Source: Whitmania pigra
Taxonomy: Eukaryota; Annelida; Clitellata; Hirudinida; Haemopidae
Assembly: GCA_021613335.1 (NCBI GenBank)
Contig: JAJTWR010000326.1
Coordinates: 186,001-250,000 of the forward strand
Direction: 5' to 3'
Length of the DNA stretch: 64,000 nt
In this document: in pieces, positions 35,895 through 47,800 of the stretch
Position numbering within the stretch: position 1 is the first letter of the stretch
Layout of the letters: each line of letters begins with the position of its first letter
Program-made: the position numbers and the translations under genes
Notes under the pieces: model-generated
What the model saw: only the letters and a program-made list of their open reading frames with translations
Databases searched by the model: none
What the model was told of the DNA's origin: nothing

Positions 35895-38800
35895 TAATGC
35901 CAGCAGAACACGCACTTTAACTCAGACAGACCACACTAAGAAGTCTATGCAAACCTTTAACTTAAGTTAATGACTAAAACAACGATGACTAAAACAAAGC
36001 ACGCAAAATCGTCACCATCATCAACAATTCATTGGAATGCATCGATGCAGTGAATTAATCATCGTTCTCATCTTCTGAAGGTCGGACATTCCCGGGTCAC
36101 CCTTACTTTGCCACACCCTCGGGTCCCGGCCAAGCTGCCCTGTTCAACGTACTGAAGGCCTACTCAGTGCTCGATGCTGATGTCGGTTATTGCCAAGGAC
36201 TTAGTTTCGTTGTTGGGGTGTTGCTCATTCATGTAAGTTATTTTGATGGTTAATTATTATCTATTATTTCATGTTTATTATTTTTTTAATGAATTGTTAT
36301 TTATTTGTTTGTTGATTTGCTTATTTATCATTTGTTGTTAGCATTGTTATATTTATTATTATATTATTCGTGATTTGTTAATTGTGGCTTGCTATTGACA
36401 TGCTGATGTAATTTTATGAGTGTCACTAAGATAATGATTATGATAATAATTTAATTTAATTTAATTCATAATTTTAGAGCAGTAGTAGTGGTTCTGTTGT
36501 TGATTTTTATTTGTTTGTTACATTATTGTTGTTGTGTTCTTGTAATTCTGTTGCTGTATTGTTGTTGATGTTGTTGCTGTATTGTTGTTGATGTTGTTGC
36601 TGTATTGTTGTTGATGTTGTTGCTGTATTGTTGATGTTGTTGCTGTCCACAGGTTGGTGAAAGAGAAGCTTTTGAAATTCTGAAGCACATTATGTTCAGA
36701 TTGGATTTCAGGAGACAATACAAACCTGATATGGTGCCCCTTCAGGTGAGTGGGATACCTGGATCGGTTGATCATTAAATCCATGTGAAATATTTCCATG
36801 GAATTTTATTATGTTTGCAACATCAACGATCAGTTGAATGGATTATTATGTTTGCAACATCCACGATCAATTGAATGGATTATTATGTTTGCAACATCAA
36901 TGATCAGTTGAATGGATTATTATGTTTGCAACATCAATGATCAGTTGAATGGATTATTTACATTTACATTTATTTATCCAATATTTTACGTGCTCGATGT
37001 AATCCCGAAGGGATGTAAAGGCACGGCGAACAAGAGCTCACAAATATGCAGTCTATGAAATAAAAATAAAATAAGATAAGAATAGAATAAAAGTGAGTGA
37101 ACAGAATGGAATAAAATAAAATAATAGAGACAGGGACAAAAACAAACTATAGATTAAAGAATTATTGATATGAGGTCACAAATAGATGGGTTTTCAGTCC
37201 GGATTTGAAGGCTTCTGACGATTGAGCCAGAAGAATGTTTGGAGGAAGCAGGTTCCAGATCACGGGAGCGGCGACATAGAAGGCCCAATCACCCTGCCTG
37301 ACACTGGGGGACCATAGAACGACCAGGGTCCTAGTCTCGGATGAGCGGAGTGATGCCCTGCCAGGGACAGCTGTGGTACTGATCAGTAGTTCAGTCAAGT
37401 ACCGAGGGGCTTGACCTGTGGCGGCCTTGTAGACTAGGAGGGCAGTCTTGTACAGCACCCGCTCCAGGATCTTCAGCCAGTGAAGATTAGCAAGTACTGG
37501 GGAGATATGGTTCGATAGCCTCCCTCCTTGTATGAGCCTGGCAGCCGTATTCATGACGGTCTGGAAGGTGCTAATGACTTGGTGGTTGACGTTAACCAGC
37601 AGAGAATTGCAGTAGTCAAGCCGCGATAGAATAAATTGAATAGTGAGAGACCGGAAAGCCTCAGGTGGTAGGAATGGAACAGAGAACCCTAAAGAATCCG
37701 AGAATACTTGAGGAAATTGATCAATGATACTGAACAATTGATCTACTTGTTCCACAGAAAGATTTTCTAAATGTTCTTTTAATATGTAGCTGCTAGGCAC
37801 CCTATATTTGGGATCATTTGGATCAATGGGAAACTCTATTGTTCCAAATTCACGATCCTTCTCATAGATGACGGAACAATTATTATTTATGGCTGTTTCT
37901 ATTCGTCCATTATATTTTCTAATTTTATTTATATGGACGTGAGATGGTAACATTTCTTTGAGTTTATCTGCGCATATTAAACTCATCAACTTATGAAATT
38001 CTTCGTTAATATTTCTACTTTCCACTTAATACGATAAAGAAGTATGCAAGTCGGATGCAACCTGAGAATAAGTTTCTCCTGATTGACGTTTTTTATTAGT
38101 AAAGCTTTCCCGTAAAAGGATGGGACTTACTTTGAATTCTCGTAAAAGGACTTTTTTTAATTCCCGATAATTATCCAAATGATCTGAACATAATCGACTC
38201 AGGATTAACTTAGCTCTAGGGTTAAGATGTGCTCGCAACACCTTCGCTTTAATGTCCTCTTCAACTTGAAACAATTCAAATTGTTTTTCAAGGTACTTTT
38301 CAAGGTTTTCAATAACCCGGCATTGTAGCCAGATCATGAGGGATTTCTCCGATGATATCAGCAGAGGAAATTGGAGGAATGCAAGTTCTTTGAGAGTGGC
38401 CGTTCATACTTTTGACAGTTTTCCAAAGAGTGCCCAGGTCTGTTAACTTGTTGAAAACTGACACAAAATCCTAATCAGCAATTTCTCTTGGCATTCTTGA
38501 CAATCCATTGCGCACGTCCTTTTGTCCTCTTATATTCCGCAAAAGCTTCGTCTGATCTTACCTTCAAGAAGCAGTTCTTTTTCTGGTTTCTCTCTTTTAT
38601 TGCGTTTCTGCAGTCATCATTCCAATAGGGACAGCTCGTCTCCTACGGCTGCTTTTGGGTTGTGGAGAACAAGTCTCTGCAGCCTTAATGATGCACTGAG
38701 ATATGAGAGACGCATTTTCTTCGAGATCATCTGTTGGTAGATCCTGACCCAGATAAGCTAAGCATGTCAACTGGTATAAATTCCAGTTAACCTTCCATAT

Positions 38801-41800
38801 GTTGATGCTAGGTGCATTGATGGCCTCATATAGAGGTGAAGCATCAACTGTGATCTGGATGAGGAAGTGATTGCTTCCTAGATTTTCTGGAAGTACCTTC
38901 CTCGATGATCTGCAGGCAAGGTACAGAGAGGCCAGAGAGATGTCTATCGGGATAGACTTGTCGCTTCTTGTGAGATGGGTGCCCCCACCTGTGTTTAAGG
39001 AGACGAGATCGTTAGCATAGATTATCTCCTCAACAATCTTACCTCTTGCATCAGAGTGTCGAGATTCTTTCCAGCTCCTCTTTTGAAAAAGATTTTCTAG
39101 GAGGTGCATAGAAGTTGATAATCTTGATCCTTCTTTTCTTCTCAATGATCGTGATCGAGAGACACTGGGGATCCTGGGATACAATAAGGGAACTGTACGA
39201 CAGTCCTTCCCTTACACATGTAAGTATGCCCCCATGATGCACATCATCCTGGTGGTCAAATTGTTCGATCTGATACCCCTGAAGTTTGAATAAGTTCCTG
39301 CTGTTTAGAAATGTTTCTTGTATCAAAACAATATCAGATAATTTATTCAATGAATTCAAAAAAGAAACGAGTTCACCGATTTTTTTGACGAATGCCATGA
39401 CAATTCCATTGAATAATGTTTATGGCATTATCCACGGTGAACCGATTGGGCAACCAAACTTGTTTTTGTGGCAGAGCAGACTGCTTCAGACATGTTTTCT
39501 TCATCCATGCACTCAAAGGCGAGCATGCAGACCTGACTGAGGTCATCCAAGAATTGCTCCTTGTTCCCTCCATTCATCTGCTTCGCAATTTTAGTGATTA
39601 ATCTGCCGAGGAAGAATGCGGAGATGCTCAGCTGAGTCTCTGCAGGTTCCTAGGCTTAGACTTAGGTTTTATCTTGTTTATTTGGTGAGAGATTTCAGCC
39701 TGCATGTTTTGAGAGACAACCTTGGTTGTCTTTGAAATCTCAGCAACCTTAACAGAAGGAGCAGGCTGTGTCTCCTCGATCTTATTTTTTAGCAGCCATA
39801 AGGGCTTTAGCATAGCTAACATGTTTATTGGCCCTAATCGTAATAGCCTTCTTAGCTATTTTGCGCTGCGGACAAACAGCCTGCCAGTATAGCAGGTAGC
39901 GCATCGCTTGGCAGCAGTATCTTTATTCTGACACTCTTTCAGAGAGTGTTCACCCAGACATCTGGGACACTGGACCTTACTTGTGCAATTTGCGGATATG
40001 TGGCCATAGCCATTGCACTTGAAACATCTGATCGGCTCCCTAATATAAGGTTTAACCGTATAACTTAAGTAACCTATCTTAACTTTTTCCGGGTTCTTAT
40101 TGTTGAGGCTAAGTATGACCACAAGTGTGGCCACCTTCTGACCTCCTACATTTCTAGTGACTCCAGATGCAACCAGTGCATTCTTGAATAGTATTATCGT
40201 CGACGCTGGCGGGAATGGCGACAATGCAATATTTCGGTTTAGCCGCTACGCGGTCACTAGTCGAAAAACCGTCTAACTCCTTAATCTGTGATAACTTAAT
40301 TATCTCAGAATCATTCTTGGCAAAAATGACAAGAAGGTCATTGCTGGCAATAATCTTGACATCATTCCTGCCAAGAATCCCATTAACCTGTTACTGAACC
40401 TTAGCTGGGTTCAGTTTCCTGATCTCAGTCTTGATAAAGACTTTTGTTAATCTTTCTTTCAAAACCTCAGATACTACAGACGAGGAAGAAGACAAGACTC
40501 TCCTACTTTTTCGGTTCTCAACAACACGGAAACCTTCTTCCATGTTCTCGACAATGTTCGAATCCATTGTCTCGATTTGCAATTCACTCAGATTAAATAA
40601 ATCAAAACGAAGTGCAAAAAAATCCAATGTCAAATTCAAAAACAACCAACGAATCCTTTAAAAAGAACTTTGAAATTCAAATCCTCAACGCTTCGTCTGC
40701 ACAGAGCGTAAGTCGAATTCAAATTTAAGCCGCCAACCATCGATCTGTCTCCCCTCCCGCTCTCGCCGAGCCCATATTTATGATGTCAGACGTTTGCCAG
40801 AATCAACATGTTATTTGATACTTTCACTCACTGTCCCTTGAAGGTATCTGAAAATTCTCTTGACTTTCACAATATCATGTTCTGTTGGATTCTCTAAAGA
40901 GCTTGATGCAACTCCAACTGCTTAAGTAGGAAATATAAGGAAATTTGCTTGCTGCCTTCCCTAAGCACAGTAAAGATGTTTAGTGATGTTATCAAGTAGG
41001 AGTTGGAATTCATCGTTAAATAGTTTGGTACTATTGTTTGGAGGTCTATATAGCAACCAGGAGGTCACCCAGCAACATTGATCTATGATGAAGTTCTAGC
41101 CTGACAAATAATCCTTCAAACGATTTGAAATCAAATGGCAAGGCAACTCGAGAAGAGTGAAAATCTTGATGGATAAAAAACCCAACACCACCACCTTTCT
41201 TTCCAGATCGCAAACCGATATGAAGGAATAACCAGGAATTGATATGGATTCTGAGTTGTCACTCAACCATGTTTCAGTCACAGCAATTACTTTAGCCTTT
41301 ATATGCTTGTTCAGAATGATAATATCTTGTAATTTGCTAGATAGACTTCTGCAATTGATGTGAAGAAATCTCTTGGGGTAATCCTGGTAGCCTTTCAAAG
41401 TCAGCAGGTATGGTGTACATGTCTGACATAGTTTGTTCTCATAGTAGTTTTCATCTGGATTGATGTAATTCAACAGAAAAGAATTGTCTGTGACCATCTT
41501 TTCAGGAACCAAAAAATCTTTATTAGAATCGAACAGAAATGGTTTCTTCTTCAATTGATTGATGAAACTAAAAATTCTTTTCTTACCATCTTGTGACATT
41601 GTTATTGAGATTTGTTCAGATCCTCTAAAGAGGAAATTCTGAGGGTTTTATCCATTTCTGTGTGCTTTATGTAAACATATCCATTTTGTGTCCGCAAAAA
41701 TCTCAGAATTTGTCCTTGTCAAATGTTCGTTTATGTACACCTTTGTAGCTCCTACTTGTTTCCTCAGCAATTTCCTTAATTCATACACTCTGTCTCTAAC

Positions 41801-44800
41801 AATCCTGGTTGTAAAGCTCACCACTATAGGACAAGGAGTCTTTTTTAGGAGTGGATATTCTATATCTGGCAATGATATCATTGGCTGAGATTTCCAGGGC
41901 AAGCACTCAATAACGGCTTTGACTATATCGGATCTGGAAGGACATTTTTGAGAGCACTCCTCCCTCATAGAGGCAAAAGCTACTTCTGCAAATGTTGATT
42001 TGGGAATGCCATGAATCACCAGGTTATTTGACCTAAGCTGAGTCTAGAGTTAGTCCATTCTCCCTCTCAGATTCTTATTTTCCTCAGAGATTATTTTTAT
42101 TCTCTCCAACAATGGCTGAAGCTGTTTTTTGATTGCCTAGGAATGAGGTCAAACACTGACTTTTCAACTTTTTTGCTTATTTTTTGTATGAGGTCTGGCA
42201 GCAGCTTTGATTTAAGTCGATCGATCGGCCAAACCTTCAACAGTCTTTTCGTCAAGCATGTGGTCGAAGTTTTCATTTTGTTTACTTGTTTTTCAAGCCA
42301 TGGAGTAGTTAAGGAGTAGTTACCGAGCTAAAAGTTTCTGTAAAATCAATGACTTCCTGTTAACTGTATCCTTTGGCTACAAATCTTGCTTTACACTTGT
42401 TAACCGATCCATCTGGATTTCTCTTGATCTTTTATACCCATTTGCAAGAAATCACTTTTTTTCCTCTAGGTAACTTCTCTAAAGTCCAGTGAATGACTCA
42501 GAGAATGACTGTGGGTCAACTTCATCATTTACAATTCTTTCAGCATTCAAGATATAATCATCTAGTCTTGCTGGTTGCTTGATCAATGATCTATCTCAAA
42601 GTTTTTTTGTGGACTTGCTGAAGTTTCTGGGTTCTTCTTTTTTTAATGTCATCTTCATCAGTTTCTCTTGAGATAAATCTTGAATTTCATCAGGCTCATC
42701 TGAGTCTCTGACTTCTTTCATTTCATCTTCACCAGCAGTTGAACTGCTTTCTTGAGATGAATTGTGGTCATGTTCAATTTTTTCCTCTCCTATATTTTAT
42801 AATTATTGATTAATGCTTTGACGAACAAGTTATCATTGAGACCATCCCTGTTTCTGAAAGCTTTTTGACGAGCAGATATTGGCCAAAAATCACCTGCCGC
42901 CAATACTTGACCGACTTATCGCAAGGGAATACTTGGATAAGGCTAGCAGGGCGAGAGCCTGTTGTTAAAAGCCTAGGTTACGACGCTAGCAGGTTCAAAA
43001 ATCTTTTTAATTACTCAACCAATGTCAAATTAAATTACACCAAAATAATCTACAAGCATTAATTTTAAAATCGCACTTTAATGAAAAACACCAAAATACG
43101 ACAACTTCATGGTCAAAAATCTTTTTAGATGCCCAATCAATGTCAAACTAAATTACACCAAAATAATCATCAAACATTCCTCTTAAAATCGCACTGGCAG
43201 ATTTTTAATTTTGTTTCGTAATTCGTTGTAAACTTGCATAATGTAACCTCAACTTTTCCGAAAAACAACAAAATGCGACAACTTCATGGTCAAAAATCTT
43301 TTTAGTTGCTTGGCCAATGTTAAAATAAATGACATCAAAATAATCATCAAACATTCCTCTTAAAATCGCCCTGGCCAGATTTTTCATTTTTGTGTTTAAA
43401 TTTGCATAATTGTTTTGTAACTTTTCTGAAAAAAAAACAACAAAATGCAACAACTCGCACCGGTCAGATTTTTAATTTTGTTTTGTAATTTGTTGTAAAC
43501 TTGCATAATTTAACCTCAACTTTTCCGACAACTTCATGGTCAAAAATCTTTTTAGTTACTCAACCAATGTCAAAATAAATTACACCAAAATAATTATCAA
43601 ACATTCCTCTTAAAATCGCACTGGCCAGATTTTTAATTTTGTTTCGTAATTCGTTGTAAACTTGCATAATTTAACCTCAACTTTTCCGACAACTTCATGG
43701 TCAAAAATCTTTTTAGTTACTCAACCAATGTCAAAATAAATTACACCAAAATAATTATCAAACATTCCTCTTAAAATCGCACTGGCCAGATTTTTAATTT
43801 TGTTTCGTAATTCGTTGTAAACTTGCATAATTTAACCTCAACTTTTCCGACAACTTCATGGTCAAAAATCTTTTTAGTTACTCAACCAATGTCAAAATAA
43901 ATTACACCAAAATAATTATCAAACATTCCTCTTAAAATCGCACTGGCCAGATTTTTAATTTTGTTTCGTAATTCGTTGTAAACTTGCATAATTTAACCTC
44001 AACTTTTCCGACAACTTCATGGTCAAAAATCTTTTTAGTTACTCAACCAATGTCAAAATAAATTACAACGAAATAATTATCAAACATTCCTCTAAAAATC
44101 GCCCTGGCCAGATTTTTAATTTTTGTGTTTAAATTTGCATAATTGTTCTGTAACTTTTCTGAAAAAACAACAAAATGCAACAACTTTATGATCAAAATTC
44201 TTTTTAACGACTCAATCAATGTCAAAGTAAATTACACCAAAATAATCATCAAACAATCCTCTTAAAATCGCACTGACCAGATTTTAAATTTTTTTTTTGT
44301 TTAAATTTGCATAATTGTTCTGTAACTTTTCCGAAAAACAACAAAATGCGACAACTTCATGGTCAAAAATCTTTTTAGTTGCTCGGCCATTGTCAAAATA
44401 AATTACACCAAAATAATCATCAAACATTCTTCTTAATATTGCACTGGCCAGATTTTTAATTTTCTTCCGAAGTTCGTTGTAAACTTGCACTAATTATCGA
44501 CAACTTTTCCACTAGTTTTTTAATCAAATCGAAATGACACAATTTGTTGTAAGCTTTAAATCATTATTCAAGCTAAGACGCTAATTTGTAAATATATTGT
44601 AGCTGAGATATGTATTTTGTATGAATCCTTTTTCAGCTTTAAATTTGCTGCAGTTTTAATGAAAAGAGCATATTGACCTCAACTTTTGCATCCGATTCTG
44701 CCATCAAGTTGAGTTACTCTAAGTAGCAACCTGCAGGCTCTTTATTCTCATCGGTGAAGATCAATGAATAATTTCATTTCAACGCAATTTTTTAAACAAC

Positions 44801-47800
44801 TTTATTGTTTTATTGAAATCTTGTAATCACTACAAATTTGGGATAAAATTCAATGCCGTAAAAAGGAATCAATTAGATTCTATAATGATAGAGGGCATCG
44901 AAGAAAATATATCGAGGGCATTGCACTTCAATGAAACTTTTTTGAGCGTGGTACATGGATCTTTGGCACAAACATGCGCCTAAGTCTCAGCACTTCATTT
45001 GAGCAGGGACGTAATTTCCTCCCCTTGACTTTAGACTGGACGTTGACCAGTAGATCCGGGATCATAAATATATTATTAAATATAAGCTTCAATTATTCAA
45101 ACAATGGTGGATTGCCCAATCCTAATAATACAAATTCTTCGGACAAGAATAAATCATTTGACAATCTGTGGAACAGGCGTAGCCGGCCGGACTTGCATGT
45201 TCCTTTATGTGGCTCAAGCATGTTACGCTTCAGTAGCTAAGCTACATTAAATATAAGGCTGTTAACAGTTAATAGTTTCATTGACATTAATCTTGCAATA
45301 ATTAATCATCAATTAATTGTTTACGTTTACGTTACCTGGCGAGTCAGAACCCAGGGACGATCATTTCATCATTTTCCAAGGAGGGGGGCAAACCCTCGCA
45401 AAACGTGTGGAGATCACCTTTTTTTGGATCTGGTCCAAAGTCAGAGGGCCGTTTCCCCCTGCCCCCATAAATTACGTCCCTCAGAATCATCAGTAAACAA
45501 GTTCTCACCAACTCTCGTGCCAGTTTACTGGTATATTTATTAATAAAATTTAATACTTGAACTTCGCATTTATGTTTTTGAGTGTAGTTAGCGCTGCCGT
45601 TATGCGACAGAGTCGGTTACACAGCTCTCATGGGATGTTGTGAGATGAAGTCTTTACTCAATAATGAATGGTGACATATTAATATTATATATTAGTATAT
45701 TATTATATTATGGGTCCAGGCCGAACGATGAAATGGTTTGCGGATATTGAAATTGAGGTGAGGGCCTTCAAATCCAGAAAAACCCCAATCTTAGTTGATT
45801 GTATCTCTTGGCAGTTGCTGGCAATTTCATATGCTCCTATTAAACGACTAGGGTAGTGGCTGATTTTGTAAATAGCTTGGGTGAATGAGATTGCGAAAAT
45901 TATTGCGATTAATTAAACATAAACACCCTGCTAGCGATTTGTAAGCAGCCTGCTATTCTTATTAAAATTTGCAATAATTTTATTTGAATAAGTCTAATTT
46001 TAAAGATTTCAAAATAAATACATGCATTTGGCAATTTATATGACATGGCGACAACTTATTCTATTGTTGCACTTTATAAAATAACTCTATAGTTTCACTT
46101 TTACACCCCCGCAACAAGCAGTGCTTCGGTTTAAATATAAACACCCTGCTAGTGATTTGTAAACACCCTGCTAGCCTTATACAAGTCAAGGGAATGGTTT
46201 CTATTCTTTTCTACAATCTTCATTGAGAACCGACTGTGCACCCTTCGTCGGATTCTTTTTCGTAAGAGTTTGAAGTTTCTTTGTTTTTGTCGCTCTTGTA
46301 TTCTCGCTTCTCTCTCGGTTGGTCTCATCCTGGCCACAAGAAATTTCCTGTTATTTCCTTGGTTATTGGTTTCTTCTATTTTCGCTACTTTCGTTGTTTC
46401 CTGGCGGATCGGCTTTTTCTTTTTGCGACCTGGGATGGGTGGAACATTCCTCGCTTTGCTCCTTCTCATTAGGCCACCAATCCGCATCAGGTATGCACTA
46501 TCCATCAAATTTTGCTTTGTCTCTGTTGGTATTGATTGATTCAACAGCTGAGAGTTTTTCAACTGATAGATTTATTAGCTGGTAGTTGCCGATCACAAAT
46601 TGTTTCAGACACAAGCCGTTACCAACATCGTCTGCAAATCTTGAATGGGATTGATCAATGTTTTGGTCCGATTATGTGATTCCGTGGTTCTTTCTAATAT
46701 GAAGTCGTTGTAAAAGGTTCGGTACTGCTGTTTATTTCTAACTCTCCTGATACCCTTCACCGACAAGCTTTGCAAATGATGGTGTAGAGCAGGGTCTCCA
46801 AACTTTTCAGCCTGAGGGCCGCATGAACTACCAAACAGTTTGGGGGTTGACTACATACTCAAGGTCCAAACAAAAAAGAATCTAAACAATTTTAATTTGA
46901 ATTTAATTTGAATGAGTGATTAGGACTTTATCCAAGATTTTGGTAGAGAGTTGGGTAAGATTGTGTAATTCCATCGTCAGCTGTAAAAACGCTAGAGAAG
47001 TATATGTTGAATGTATCAGCTATTTCCATTGAATTTGAAGTCATACTTCCATCATGTTTTATTATTTCTTCAATCGATGAGTGACGAAACAGCTTGTTAT
47101 TAACATATCTGTAGAAGCTGCCTAAATTATTCTTGCTAATGAGATGCTTTTCTTTCTTGGCCCGATAAGCCGCAAGTTGATTACTGAATTTTTCTGAAAA
47201 CTTAGTATATTTGGTTTTTCTTTGAGGATCGGGACTAGATTTCCACTCGCGCCAGTATTTGAGTTTAATTTTGTAAAGTTTTTTCTGAAGTATAGTTTCA
47301 TATGGAAGTTTTCTGATATTTTCGGAGCCCTTGAAGAAAAAGGGAACATGCAATTTGATGCCCTCTTTCGGACATAGGATGAAATTTGACCAACGCTCCT
47401 CAACTGAAAAACATCTCTGAAAATCCTGATTCCAATCGATCTCAAATATGAAGTTGTTCAAGTTAATGTAATCCGCCCTGTTAAAGTCATAGTAGCCATA
47501 CGATGACATACGTTTGTGGAGTTGTACCATTCAGGCGGAAAATGATGATGTTGTGGTCTGACGAGGCAAGTGGCAAGTTATTTCAATCGTTGAAATTAGA
47601 ACTTAGAAACTCCCACCACTGAGCTAACCGACAGGGAATCATCAGAGGAGTGCCCCGTCATCAAATGTTTTGGCCCAAACTCCTTGAAAATTTGAATGTA
47701 TGAATGCAAATGTTGCACTCTGAACACTGCAACGGACAAGTCAATTCTTCATGAGGCAGAGTGCACCGAACTACATTGTATATGTGTCAGCATTGCCTGC

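Noticed and set aside
46270..46585. Three overlapping plus-strand frames with hydrophobic Phe/Leu/Ser content
   Set aside because: They are the complement of the Arg/Lys-rich minus-strand frame and show no membrane-protein family likeness.
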